Part shown: piece by piece, positions 10,516-21,120 of the stretch | Position numbering within the stretch: the first letter of the stretch is position 1 | Layout: the number at the start of each line of letters is the position of its first letter | DNA from: Takakia lepidozioides | Lineage: Eukaryota; Streptophyta; Takakiopsida; Takakiales; Takakiaceae | Direction: 5' to 3' | DNA length: 64,000 bases | Assembly (NCBI GenBank): GCA_030704615.1 | Contig: CM060731.1 | Location: 23,560,001 to 23,624,000, forward strand | Program-made: the position numbers and the translations under genes | The notes under the pieces: model-generated | Seen by the model: only the letters and a program-made list of their open reading frames with translations | The model's database searches: none | What the model was told of the DNA's origin: nothing

Positions 10516-10559
10516 CGCATCACAAGAGCCTGACAGCCAAGGAAAAGCGCAAAGCTGTA

Positions 10560-11420
10560 CCTGATGACATCATCAAAGCTGTAGTTGTTCCAAATGTCCT
10601 TCTGCACACTGCCCTGGCAGATCTGGCAAAGGGCATAGAGGTCCATGGCGACATCTTCAGAGCTGGAATTATACCAACTGTCATTCTGAACAATACCCTG
10701 GTGGACATGTATGCAAAATGTGGGTGCATCGAGGATGCAAAGGGAGTGTTTGACGCTATGGCTGAACGAGATACGGGGTCGTGGAATGCGATGATTGAAG
10801 ATTCTGCTGCAGATGTACCAAATGTCATTCTATACACTACCCTGGCAGATCTGGAAAAGGGCAATGAGATCCATGGTGACATCTTCAGAGTTGGAATTGT
10901 CCCCACTTTCATTCTGAACAATACCTTGGTGGATATGTATGCAAATTGCGGGGCCATCAAGGATGCAAAGAGAGTGTTTGACACTATGGCTGAACGAGAT
11001 ATGGTGTTGTGGAATGCGATGCTTGAAGGTTTTGCGTAGCTATACCAAACGTCATTCTGCACACTGCCTGGCAGACCTGGAAATGGGCAATGAGGTCCAT
11101 GGCAACATCTTCAGAGCTGGAACTGCACCAACTGTCATTCTGAACAATACCCTCGTGGACATGTATGCAAAATGTTTTGCTGTAGCTGTACCAAATGCCA
11201 TTCCGTACACTGCCCTGGCAGATCTGGAAAAGGGCAACGAGGTTCATGGCGACATCTTCAGAACTGGAATTGTACCAACTGTCATTCTGAACAATACCCT
11301 GGTGGACATGTATGCAAAAGGTGGGCTTGCTGACATCAGCTGTACCAAATGACATTCTGAACACTACCCTGGCAGCTCGGGTAAAGGGCAAAGAAGTCCA
11401 TGGCGACATCGTCAGAGCTG
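10560..11420 (+). pseudogene. Tandem PPR pseudogene repeats
   Basis: Five successive partial copies of one PPR block, each with LADLEKGNEVHGDIFRAG and then PTVILNNTLVDMYAKCG, occur near 10600, 10830, 11060, 11205 and 11360 (last one partial). The first two copies keep the following part, VFDTMAERDMVLWNAM, and are in frame (10326-11039). Later copies are shortened and frameshifted. The peptide matches the repeat type of the intact PPR-DYW gene at 31395-34328 but is clearly diverged, so it came from a relative. Embedded in a LINE-like insertion, it is a captured and locally amplified fragment, not a gene. Confidence 0.85.
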
Positions 11421-11459
11421 GAATTGTAATGAAAGAGAAAGAGTTGTAGCCGCAACAGC

Positions 11460-12235
11460 AGCAGACTATACTAGAGGTTGGAGAGACAATCCCTTATCAA
11501 CATGTATGCCAAGTGTGCCATGTGCGGCAGCATGGTGGGTGCACACCAAGTGCTTGACAAAATGCCTGAACGGGATGTGTTTACCTGGACTATAATGGTG
11601 GCAGCAGGTTTCAAACATGGTTTCGGGAGGGAGGCCTTAGAGATTTACGTGCACCAAAACAAGGAGTGACACACAACATAGTCACATTGGCTTGCGTTCT
11701 CAATGACTGTGCCAGACTGGTAGCCACAGCAAAGGGCAAAAGAGGCCCACGATGACATTATCGGCGCTGTAAGTGCAACAATGTTATTCTGGAGTCTATC
11801 CTCGTTAATATGTATGCAAAGTGTGGGATTGTAAGCACTGCTCGTCAAGACTCTTACAGGAGGGCTGAACAAAATGTATTCTCTTGGAATGCAATGACAA
11901 TAGCGTATGATCAGCATGGGTGTGGTAGGGAGGCTTCTGTGACCTGTGAACAGTTGATACTGGACGGGGTAGGAAGCATTGTGGTTGTTTGTCAGTTGAC
12001 AATATGGTGCAACACGATGCGGTTACTGGAACGCCATGATTGCAGGACATGCTCAGTGTGATTGTGATAGGGAAAGATCTATGAACAACTGATGCCAGAA
12101 GGGGTCATGCCGGACATGCCGGTTGCCGGGCAAGCTGGAATTGCTACAGATGTTGTCCTGGAGACTGCCCCTGCAGATATGTATGCCAACTGTGCGAGCA
12201 TGAACGATACACGTCAAGCTGCAGCTGCCAACTAT
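11460..12235 (+). pseudogene. Further PPR gene remnants
   Basis: Three more PPR pieces in order: SLINMYAKC then VLDKMPERDVFTWTIMVAAG and KHGFGREALEIY (11480-11655); LVNMYAKCGIVSTARQ then VFSWNAMTIAYDQHGCGREA (11795-11930); and AGIATDVVLETAPADMYANC (12130-12195). Their order and wording follow that of PLS triplets in the intact gene at 31395-34328, but frames change between pieces. They continue the pseudogene at 10560-11420 and are probably one captured transcript decayed in place. Confidence 0.8.
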
Positions 12236-12259
12236 ATCACCCAGGTGCTCCGGCATGGG

Positions 12260-13190
12260 CAGCTGATGAGACTCCACCCCCGCTCCCTCAGATGCAATGC
12301 TGCTCTTAGTGGCTGTATTCACTCCAAGCACAAGGCAAGCCTTTTTGCCTCCTCCCCTTTTGACGTCAACCCTCTCCACCTTGATCTCAACCTTCGACAT
12401 ATCCCATCAGAGAAGCATGTCAAGTGCTTCAGGAAACATGACAGGATTGCAGCTGTCAGTAACTTACTGCTGCAAAGGCTCCATAGCACAGCTCATGCGA
12501 GACAACAGTCCGAGTATTTTTGCTCTATGAAGAGCCCTGCTGTCGCAGCAAACAGCGCTCTGTCTTATGTTTGGGACTTCAAAAGTTACTCCCATGCTCG
12601 AGCGACTCTCTTTTCCAAGCAGCATTGCCCTGTGGACGGCGCCACCCCTAACTGCTGGCCTCTCAACCTTTCCAGCTCGCCCACTCCCCTCCACTCGCCT
12701 GTCTTCCCGCTGATTACCGTCCTGCCCGTGCCTCAATGCATCCGCAGCTCAATGCATCCGCAGCACCAGCACACCAGCATCAGGAATGCAGCTGCCAGTA
12801 AGAACACTATGGAGCCCTGGCAGTGGCGGCTCCACCTTTGCCCCCAATCATCTCAATGTCCCTTTACTCTCAGGGAGCACACTCACCCCTCTCCCCAGTC
12901 TTGGGCGCCGCTCCCCTCCTCCTTGATAAAAATACTTCGCATTGCATACAATGTATAGTCATCACTCTCTGATGTACAGTTGTTATGTCCCAGATGGCCT
13001 CCCAACTTTAAGTGGCAACCCACTGTCCAGCAGGCTCAGCCACAACCCCAAAGGCCTCTGCTGCTCAAGACCAGCAATCTCAACAGACTTCCCCATGTCA
13101 CCACCGCCCATGTAACACAATTTACTTATCCAGGCTATTTCTTTCTCGAACGATTGCCACTCAGTACGTTCTCACTTTCTTTTACAAGAT
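12260..13190. other. Unassigned interior of the LINE-like insertion
   Basis: An open frame continues from the PPR remnant to 12958, but its composition (Ser, Pro, His rich) resembles no family I know. The DNA is C-rich on this strand. No gene is claimed. Confidence 0.4.
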
Positions 13191-13194
13191 TTTT

Positions 13195-13460
13195 GGAGCT
13201 ACTGGTTCCCTTGGGAAAATGCTACCTCACTGTACCACTCTATTGCCACTCAGTCCGTTCCCACTCTTCTTTACAAGATACTCGGAACTACTGGCTCCCT
13301 TGGGAAAATGCTACCTTGGGAAAATGTTACCATCGGAAAATGTTACCATCTGGAATTGTTACCTTGGGAAAATATTACCTTGAGAAAATGTTACCTTGAG
13401 AAAATATCTGGGGAAAATGTTACCTTGGAGAATGATATCTTGGGAAAATGATACCTCATT
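13195..13460 (+). repeat. Tandem repeat, about 16-bp unit (GGGAAAATGTTACCTT)
   Basis: Imperfect copies of TTGGGAAAATGNTACC run from about 13210 to 13455, preceded by a duplicated block of about 85 bp (CCACTCAGTACGTTCTCACT at 13158 and CCACTCAGTCCGTTCCCACT at 13247). It is repeat-expanded DNA inside the insertion. Confidence 0.8.
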
Positions 13461-13514
13461 TTTATTGCTACCCACTCTATTTTCCACAAGCTACTCGGAT
13501 ACAACCAACAATTC

Positions 13515-13690
13515 TACACCATGATCTTTACACCATGATTTTTCACCATGATCTTTACACCATGATTCTACACCATGATTTTTCACCATGATCTTTACAC
13601 CATGATTCTACACCATGATTTTTACACTATGATTTTACACCAGGATCTGTTTTCACTTCAAACAATGCTACACCATGATCTTTACTCTAT
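13515..13690 (+). repeat. Tandem repeat of CACCATGAT units
   Basis: About ten imperfect copies of (TA/TT)CACCATGAT(T/C)(C/T)T(T)TA in two alternating forms. Short open frames here (13575-13892) come from the repeat and do not look like protein. Confidence 0.8.
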
Positions 13691-14239
13691 GTTTTCATAC
13701 AAAAATTTTTCCAAAATCTATTGCTGTCACTACGTTACTCTCGCCTCCTTCGGAGGCATATCATCCATCTTCTATCACTACATCCCATCACCAATTGCCC
13801 CCACTGTAACCCAACACGCCACATACCCCCACTCAATATCAAACCCCCCAGTGCACGAACTCTGCCTAACCGCCACTTCATTCATCCACTAGTTTCCTCA
13901 TCCACGTCCATGCCCGAGACCATCCATTCATGTACCTCGTCCAATCACCTTATAGCCTCATTTATATATATACCCCCCAAACCCATACATTTTATCATCC
14001 AACCCCTTCACTTCATCCCCAACCCCAGCCCATCACCACTATTAAATATATCCCTTTCCCACACTAAAGGCCCATGTATGACTTACCTTCTAACGTATTG
14101 TTACGCCAATACACCCTACACTCAAAACTCCCCTGTTCAATCCTTGCGTCCCGCAGTACTCCGTTTACAGCAACACAGTCGCGCCAACAACACTCTACCC
14201 CCAATCCCTGCAATATATCACCAAAACACTATCCCCAAA

Positions 14240-14640
14240 TACCCACTAGCCATTCCACATTACACTGACGGATCCTCACCAAACCCAACGCAGGATATGG
14301 AATCTATCACGTCGGCACCAGTCAAGGCGTTGCCCTCAGGCTCCCTGGCCCTGCCACCATCCTCCGGGCTGAACTGGCCATTCATGACGCCCTCTCTCTA
14401 CTTGGTACCTTCCCCCCCACACACTACATCTTCACCGACAGCCTTACCTCACTATTCCTCATTCGCAACCACATCTCCCACCCCTCTGCCCATCATCATC
14501 ACCCCGACCGCAACCTCATTGCCGCTATTGTCCAGAGGGCCATCTCCCTAGGCCACCCAGTCCATATACTCAAAGTCCGTTCGCATACTGACATCCATCA
14601 GCGCCTGCCAACCCATAGTTGAACCCTCGAACGACCCTAT
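14240..14640 (+). pseudogene. LINE RNase H domain, frameshifted
   Basis: One frame reads YTDGSSPN (the first catalytic aspartate region of RNase HI); the next frame continues NAGYGIYHVGTSQGVALRL, ILRAELAIHDALSLL with the catalytic glutamate, YIFTDSLTSLFLIRNHI with the second aspartate, and VHILKVRSHTDIH with the final histidine region. RNase H follows RT in several LINE clades and removes RNA from RNA-DNA hybrids. One frameshift near 14285 and the lack of upstream RT make it inactive. Confidence 0.82.
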
Positions 14641-14889
14641 TCACATTGCCCACACCCATCCCTTCTGGTTCATACACCCTGTTCCGACCCCCCTGCACCC
14701 AGACCAATCTGAAACCTCCTGACCACTCTGACCAGAGAAGCAAATAAAACAAGCGGCAGCCTCCATCAGCCTACCAAAGTACACATCAAAAAATGGACTC
14801 AATCCATGTACTACACCATAAACTCTCCAATCATTTCTGGCTAACCAAGCCACCACCGACGCACAATCCGACAAACACTCAAATTCCGA

Positions 14890-15075
14890 TATGCCCAATA
14901 CATGGGCCACCAGCGCAAACACATCTTCTGGCCACATCTGTTCTCATCCCCATACTGTCCATTATGTGTAACCACCCACCAAGCTCGTGACACTTGGCCA
15001 CATCTCCTCAGCCAGTGTACACACCCAGTTATACATGGCTTGCATATCACGCGTCATAAACCAAGCAGTCTAGCA
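14890..15075 (+). pseudogene. LINE C-terminal zinc-knuckle remnant
   Basis: Reads PYCPLCVTTHQARDTWPHLL then SQCTHPVIHGLHITRH, the CxxC...H...C pattern found at the C-terminus of many LINE ORF2 proteins after RNase H. It is followed by about 600 bp of sequence with only short frames up to the element's 3' end. Confidence 0.65.
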
Positions 15076-15669
15076 CCTCCACAAGCTCTTTTAAAACGTG
15101 TTGAAACCCGTTGTTCTCGCTCATGAATGCAGGCCCTACCAGGGACGGCCACCCGACCACACAGTACCAACCATGACTACTACCATGCATATGTACCCGA
15201 TCACCATGCTCATGCCCCGCTCGACTTTGCCCGGACATACTCCTCGTCCAAGGTCTACCTATCAATACTTTACCCCCCACCTCACCATCCCCACAACTCA
15301 CCATCCATTTCATTGAATTCACATTTTGCCATGATCATTATCCAAACGATTCAATATTAGAAAAACGTCAAAAATATGCCCCGCTTATCCTTGCACTCCG
15401 AAGGCGTGGCTAGAAACCGGCCCTTTAAACTGTCATCACAGCCGGCACTCGAGGTGGCATTCATAACGCCAGTATCACGGACATACACGATAACTTCCAA
15501 ATTCCCATTCTTCCCATCCACAAATGTTTCAAAGAAATCCATCTCACGGCACTCCGTTCATCACTCACTAGTATTATCACCAACAAACGCCAACTGGAAT
15601 CCGACACTTCAAACGCACCTTAGGCCCCCCAGGATACCCCTGGGTACCCAAGAATACCCTCACCCCCTC

Positions 15670-15804
15670 TATTATTAGCGGTCACATGGTGTCCCCCCTG
15701 GACACTTTTTTTGTTATAGGGCCCATCCCCGAAAGGGGGGCAGTAGGCCGCAAGGCGAATGTGGCTCTTAGTTACGCGGCCTCGCCGGAGTCTCTCCTCT
15801 CTCC
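15670..15804 (+). other. 3' end region of the LINE-like insertion
   Basis: Contains a strong hairpin, GGGCCCATCCCCGAAAGGGG region (15719-15742), then GC-rich sequence ending in TCTCTCCTCTCTCC immediately before the right target duplication. A structured 3' end recognised by the element's own RT is common in LINEs. Confidence 0.5.
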
Positions 15805-15817
15805 TGCCAAATGGACA

Positions 15818-17300
15818 ATACAGAGGCCATTGAGACACTACTAAAACATAGAGTTGTCGATTGGTACATATAGAGAAAACCTTAGAATGGTGAGTGTGTC
15901 AGACTGGCTCGATATGACGTAATATTAGCATGCCTTGGATGGCAATCTCACAACCCTGATGTTGATTGGCGTCGAAAGATAGTCAAAACCCAGAATTGGA
16001 AAATATGGGGAGATCGAGTGAGGACACCATATCGAAACCTACCATCATTTGTTATAGGTACTACAGCTATATGTAAGAAAGACTTTATTTGTAGGTAAAT
16101 AAGAGACGTGGAAAATCCGAAAAAAAAGTGAGTGAGGTCCTATAGATTAAACAGAGTGTTTGAAGAGTTCAAAGATGTCTTTCCAGATGACCTACCACAC
16201 GGCTCCGCCAAAGAGAAAGTAGATCATAAGATTGAGGTTGTTCCAAGTAGTACTCTTTCTTGTAAATTCCTTATCGATTAGCACCAAACGAGTTGGAAGA
16301 ATATAAGCTCAAGTCGAGGACCTACTATCAAAAGGCTTTATAAGACCAAGTGTATCCTCGTATGGAGCGCCGGTGTTGTTTGTGAAGAAAAAAATGGAGC
16401 AATGCGCATTTGCATTGATTATCGAGCACTCAAGCAAGCAGACAGTGAAGAACAAGTACTCGTTACCACCACGCATGGACGATACTATTGACCAAATACG
16501 ATGAGCAAATATTTTACGAAGCTTGATCTGAGGAGTGGATACAACCAAATTCGAGTCGCTGATGAAGATGTATATAAGACCGCGTTCTGCACTAGGTATG
16601 GACATTTGGAATACATGGTTATGCCATTTGGTCTCACCATGCCCAGCCACATTCATGGGCCTCATGAATGAAATCTTTCGTCCATTCTTAGATAGATTTG
16701 TGATAGTATTTTTAAATGATATTCTGATCTATAGTAACAGCCTTGTCGAGCATAAAAACTACCTAAAACAAGTATTACAAGTTCTCCGTGAGAATCAGCT
16801 ATATGCCAAAGCATCTAAATGTGAGTTGGAAAAACAAAGAAGTAGACTATCTTGGGCATGCGTGAGTAGGAAGGGAATTGAGGTAAGAGTGAGAAAATAG
16901 AAGCTTTCAGCCCCTGAAGACATTACTACAGACGATTTGTAGGGGCATTCTCAAAGATTGCCAAGTGGGGTACAGAAAATGAGTTAGCATTTCAGACCTT
17001 GAAGGATGCGTTGCTTCATGCCTCGATCTTGAAATGGTATGATCCGACAAGACTAATCAAGCTCTCGGTAGATGCGTCAGGCTCAGCAGTGGGTGGGGTA
17101 TTACAACAAGAATGGGAAGACGGATGGCACCCAGTGACATATTTTTCTCGCAAATGCGGAACAAAATTACCATACAACCAAACGAGAAGAATTTGCCATT
17201 GTTTTGGGTACAAAACTTTAGAAGCACTATCTTGGAGACAAAGAGTTCATAGTGGAGACAGACCATAAACCGTTGGTATACTTGGAGACACGAAAAGATC
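15818..17300 (+). pseudogene. Family A protease end, RT and RNase H (copy A2), heavily frameshifted
   Basis: Resumes the protease after the insertion (LARYDVI, WQSHNPDVDWRRKIV) and continues into RT fragments. Recognisable parts are [19 protein letters not shown]-like text around 16545-16605, [19 protein letters not shown] (16660-16715, catalytic FLDD here read as FLND), SNSLVEHKNYLKQVLQVL, then RNase H ILKWYDPTRLIKLSVDASGS (17028-17087) and VETDHKPLVYLETRKDLSKR (about 17245-17305). At least eight frameshifts or stops occur. Copy A3 (47.6-48.8 kb) preserves the same RT better. Confidence 0.82.
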
Positions 17301-17339
17301 TATCGAAGAGACAGATTCGTTGGGCGGAGTGACGACAAC

Positions 17340-18887
17340 AATTTAATATGAAGATCGTCTATGTGGAGGGAAAACGACAATTGGCGGATGCAATGACAAG
17401 GATGTCGCGCATGAACACATTGACAGAAATCAACATTCAACCCGATTGGTGGAACAAGATAACGACGGTTTCTAAAGATGATGGGGAGATCGTGGGCGCT
17501 AAAAAGAAAGGCAAAGTCACAGAAGTTCGAGGGTTGGTATTCAAGGTTTGGATCCCTGATGAACCTGCATTGAAGACAGAAGTCTTGTTTGAAACTCATG
17601 ATACGGCGATAGCATGACATGTTGAAGTTGAAAAAATATTCGAACAACTAAAACGAACATTTTATTGGCCGCGGATGCGAGACGAGGTGGAGGCGTACGT
17701 TCGAAGTTGCATGAAATGTCAACAAAATAAGTCAACAAACCGCAAGCCAGCAGGTCTTTTACAACCACTACCAGTACCAAACAGACGTTGGGAACATATG
17801 AGCATGGATTTAGTTTGTGAGTTACCTCAAACCTCATCAGGATATGACATTATAGTGGTCTTTGTAGACAAATTGAGTAAGATGATACACATCCGTCCCA
17901 CTAGAAAATCCGTCACTACACCTGAACTAGCTCGACTATATCTGAAAGCGGTCTATTTTCATCATGGGCTATCTAAAGTTCTCATTACTGACAGGGATAC
18001 CCAATTTACTAGCTTGTTTTGGAAAAGCTTATTTGGTCTTTTTAAAAACCAAATTAGCTATGTCAACAGCCTATCATCCGGAGTCAGATGGACAGACAGA
18101 GCGAGCAAATCGTACAATTGAAGACATGTTGCGGGCCTTTACATTAGAAGAACAAGAAGAGTGGGATTGGTTATTACCATTGGTAGAATTTTCATACAAT
18201 AACTCGGTCAACGCGTCAACGAAAGAAACTCCTTTCTTTTTGATGTATGGTGAACACCCAAATGTGCCAACAACTCTTACGAAATTCAAGTTACCAAAAG
18301 AGGAGTTATCCAAGGTAGCCGTGACTAACGCATTTGTGCAACAAATTCGACGAGGAGTACGTCAAGCTAAAGAGAAGCTGATGGTTGCCCAAAATCGCCA
18401 AAAGCAGTATGCAAATGCACGTCGACGGGATGAAGAGTTTGCAGTTGGGGATCAAGTGTGGTTGTCTACAACCAATTTACACATCATTGGATCGCGAAAA
18501 CTAGGGGCACGGTTCATTGGTCATTTTTCAATCACTAAACGCATTGGAGCAGTAGCATACAAGCTGGAGTTACTACCACATATGAAAATCCACCCGGTGT
18601 TTCACGTTTCTCTACTACGTCGTTACGAACCTCGACCATCAATATTTAAAGATAATCAAGAACCACAACCTTTACCAGAGTTGATAGATGGAAATGAAGA
18701 GTGGGAGGTCGACCGTGTTCTGAAAAAACGCACATACAAACGAGGGCGACATGAGGTGTTGGAGTATTTGGTTTTATAGAAAGGATTTCCATTATATGAA
18801 GCTACCTGGGAACCGGTGCAAAATCTCGCAAATGCTCAATTGGCAATTCAAGCTTTTGAAAATTCGAACAATGAGGACGTCGCTTCT
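17340..18887 (+). pseudogene. Family A integrase with C-terminal chromodomain (copy A2)
   Basis: Integrase almost readable throughout. The zinc-binding region is FEQLKRTFYWPRMRDEVEAY then RSCMKCQQNK (17638-17735); the core has D in SMDLVCELP, D in LITDRDTQFTS and E in SDGQTERANR (about 17800-18110); the C-terminal SH3-like part, GDQVWLSTTN, lies near 18450; and the chromodomain has EWEVDRVLKKRTYKR then YLVL-stop-KGFPLYEATWEP (18697-18815), with TAG replacing the conserved Trp. A frameshift near 18020 splits the core. Such integrases insert cDNA into chromatin. The copy is dead but recent. Confidence 0.9.
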
Positions 18888-18903
18888 TGAAAGAGGGGAG
18901 GAT
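18888..18903 (+). promoter_or_regulatory. Polypurine tract of family A
   Basis: GAAAGAGGGGAGGATT lies directly before the right LTR start at 18904. It primes plus-strand DNA synthesis in LTR elements. Confidence 0.8.
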
Positions 18904-18997
18904 TGTAACAAGGTAGAATCTAGAAGGTTCTAGATGGAAGAGGAAAGTTCCCTAGAAGTTTCCAGAATAATTAGAAAGGATCCTAAGAAGTTTGACT
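18904..18997 (+). repeat. Right LTR of copy A2, first 94 bp
   Basis: Matches the start of the left LTR (TGTAACAAGGTAGAATCTAG...) up to AAGTTTGACT, where element C begins. The remainder of this LTR is at 26849-27195. Confidence 0.92.
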
Positions 18998-19056
18998 TGT
19001 CGTGCGCATACATATCGCTATACAATTACATCGCTGTCGCATGTGCACACCAAACA

Positions 19057-19485
19057 CTAGTCTATCACTAGTCCACCACTAGTGCATCACTAGGCTGCCA
19101 CTAGACAACCACTAGTCACCACTAGTGCAGCCAGTAGTCCACCACTAGGCTGCCACTAGCCACCACTAGTGCAACCACTAGTCCAACCACTAGGCTGCCA
19201 CTAGCCACCACTAGTGCAGCCACTAGTCCAACCACTAGGCTGCCACTAGCCACCACTAGTGCAGCCACTAGTCCAACCATTGGACTGCCACTAGCCACCA
19301 CTAGTGCAGCCACTAGTCCAACCATTGGACTGCCGCTAGCCACCACTAGTGCAGCCACTAGTCCACCACTAGGCAGCCACTAGTCCACCACTAGGCAGCC
19401 ACTGGCCACCACTAGTGCAGCCACGCCACTAGTCCACCACTAGGCTGCCATTTGCCACCACTAGTCCAGCCACTAGTCCATCACA
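19057..19485. repeat. Minisatellite with CCACTAGT core
   Basis: About nine imperfect units near 45 bp, of the type GCCACTAGCCACCACTAGTG then CAGCCACTAGTCCAACCACT. It lies in the 3' tail of element C. ACTAGT occurs more than a dozen times. Open frames across it, such as the minus-strand VVASGSLVVGL repeats, are a by-product of the unit length. Confidence 0.92.
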
Positions 19486-19731
19486 ATCGCCCCCCTAGCT
19501 GGCATTTAGGTCCCTCTAAGTCCAGGTAGCCACAAGATGTGATAGTGGCCATAGCCTCAATAAGTCCTCTACCACTGTCCCTACTACACTCAAACTCGAT
19601 AGAGGCCGGGTACAAGAGTTGCTCAATCGTTAGTCGTCGTTTTGCAACCTGAGCCTGAGATCTCGGGTATTGACTCCTATGAGCTTGGCCTCCCATGTCT
19701 TGTTAGCTGCCACTAGTCATATCCACTGCCA

Positions 19732-20424
19732 CTATCCCAAGCAGTGTGGACATAACCAATCTCCATCAGGAACCCTCTCAAGAGGTGGTGTCAAGCATCC
19801 CATGTGCCAACCTCTTGAACATTGATCACACACCAGCATAGTGGCGGCACCACGAGCATACCCACATAGCATGCAACGCAATCCTGTAGGTACCACTGCA
19901 AGGTTGGGATCTATCCTCTCATCCACATGTGGAAGGTGACATGGCGCACAATTACGCACATGGTCCTTCCATACTATGCCATCTCGATCTTCCAGAATCA
20001 ACACTCCTGAAGGCAACACCTCCCTAACCCTTAGAATTACACGTCCTGCTGTGACATCCAAGGTCGTAAGTGCTGTTTGCTGCAGATACACATAGTCCCC
20101 AGGGTGGAAACGCCGATCACCTGGCCGATATCCCCCTCCACGTATAGTGGCATACCTCAATGTGTCTCGGTGTTGGGCAATAGCAAAATTCTCAAAAGCC
20201 ATAGGCATGACTCTCTTGAACAACTCTGCCCGCTGGGCATATGCTTGTGTCCACACATTCGGATCATCAAGGTTGAGGACTACTGCAGCCTCCATGCGAA
20301 TAGATGCAGGCAAATCCGGCTCTCGGCCAAAGATAAGGAAATATGGTGAGAAGGAGGCAAGTGATGCTTGCTTGCTAAACCTGTAGCCCATGGCTAACCA
20401 AGGTACCTGAAATCCCAATCTCAT
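19732..20424 (-). pseudogene. Element C integrase C-terminus ending in a PHD finger
   Basis: A 230-codon frame. Residues about 20-150 are the usual gypsy integrase tail (FSPYFLIFGREPDLPASI near the start; HPGDYVYLQQ about 107-116; VREVLPSGVLILEDRDG). The last 50 residues form a PHD-type zinc finger: CMLCGYARG, LVCDQCSRGWHMGCL and DGDWLCPHC, giving the C4-H-C3 ligand order. PHD fingers bind histone H3 tails, so this module may target integration in the way a chromodomain does in families A and B. It is preceded by the integrase core in an adjacent frame (20421-21041). The PHD ends at the natural stop. Confidence 0.85.
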
Positions 20425-21120
20425 AGGTGTCCCTTTTGCAAGCCATACTTGCGCAAATCCCTCTTCACTGTCTGCACCACTCTCTCTGCCAAGCCATCGG
20501 CCTCAGGATGATCCCGAGAAGTGGTAGTGTGGTCTATCAAGGCTTTATCACACAAAGCCTGAAACTCCCCCAAGAACTCTTTCCCTTGGTCCGTGAGTAC
20601 CTCAGCTGGAGCACCGAATCGGCTAAGCACACGATCCAGGAATGCATACGCAGCCCCCTCACTAGCCTTGTCAGGCAATGGAACCAACTCAATCCACTTG
20701 GAGAAGTGCTCCACCATCACCAACACATATCTGTGATGGCGCGTCGTCAGTGGCAACAGCCCTACGAAGTCAAGACTCCACATGTAGCCCAATCCCATGA
20801 TGGGTAATGGATGCAACTATGGTGTAGGGGCGTTGAATGAAACATGCATCCTGTCACACACCATGCACGTAGCCACGAATTGTTGCACCTCTGTGTGCAT
20901 ACCATGCCACCAATATTGTCCATGCAGTAAACTATGAGTGCGTCGCACTCCAAAATGCCCCAACTCCTCATGGGCATGCCGCACTAACTGTGCACGTTGT
21001 GTTGGGTGAGGCACGATCATCACCCGACCATCCTCCCACACTCGAAGCAGGTGTATCCCCTCCCACTTGAACCTCTTGGCTCATTGCAGGATCTGATCCC
21101 TCTCCTTGGCAGTCACACTA
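20421..21120 (-). pseudogene. Element C integrase zinc-binding and catalytic core
   Basis: HEELGHFGVRRTHSLLHGQY and CMVCDRM (21041-20830) supply the HHCC zinc site. After a TAG near 20819 the core reads SLDFVGLLPL (first Asp), VLTDQGKEFLGEFQALCDKA (second Asp) and HPEADGLAERVVQTVKRDL (Glu), so the DDE triad residues are all present. TAG and TGA stops at both ends separate it from RNase H and from the PHD-bearing tail; all are explicable as C-to-T changes in CAG/CGA/TGG. Confidence 0.88.

Larger units (their letters stand above)
9086..15804 (+). mobile_element. 6.7-kb LINE-like insertion carrying PPR fragments
   Basis: Everything between the two 13-bp duplications is one insertion into the protease region of copy A2. 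A long duplication and the 3' order RNase H (14240-14640), CCHC-like zinc motif (14900-15070), untranslated end (15670-15804) fit a non-LTR retrotransposon read on the plus strand. No reverse transcriptase is seen; the middle is occupied by PPR pseudogene repeats and low-complexity DNA. The 3' end is a CTCTCC-rich run rather than poly(A). Terminal inverted repeats are not evident. Confidence 0.75.

Noticed and set aside
10520-11409. Minus-strand frames across the PPR repeats
   Set aside because: They are antisense shadows of the PPR text; their repeated peptide simply mirrors the tandem units.
13195-13690. CRISPR-like array
   Set aside because: Units are contiguous and variable, with no unique spacers, in a eukaryotic nuclear context; these are simple tandem repeats.
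15719-15742. Rho-independent terminator-like hairpin
   Set aside because: The surrounding sequence is a plant retroelement 3' end and there is no bacterial gene nearby; a structural role in the LINE is likelier.
19122-19358. Minus-strand frame of repeated VVASGSLVVGL text as a repeat protein
   Set aside because: It exists only because the minisatellite unit length is a multiple of three; there is no start context, no domain and no conservation.
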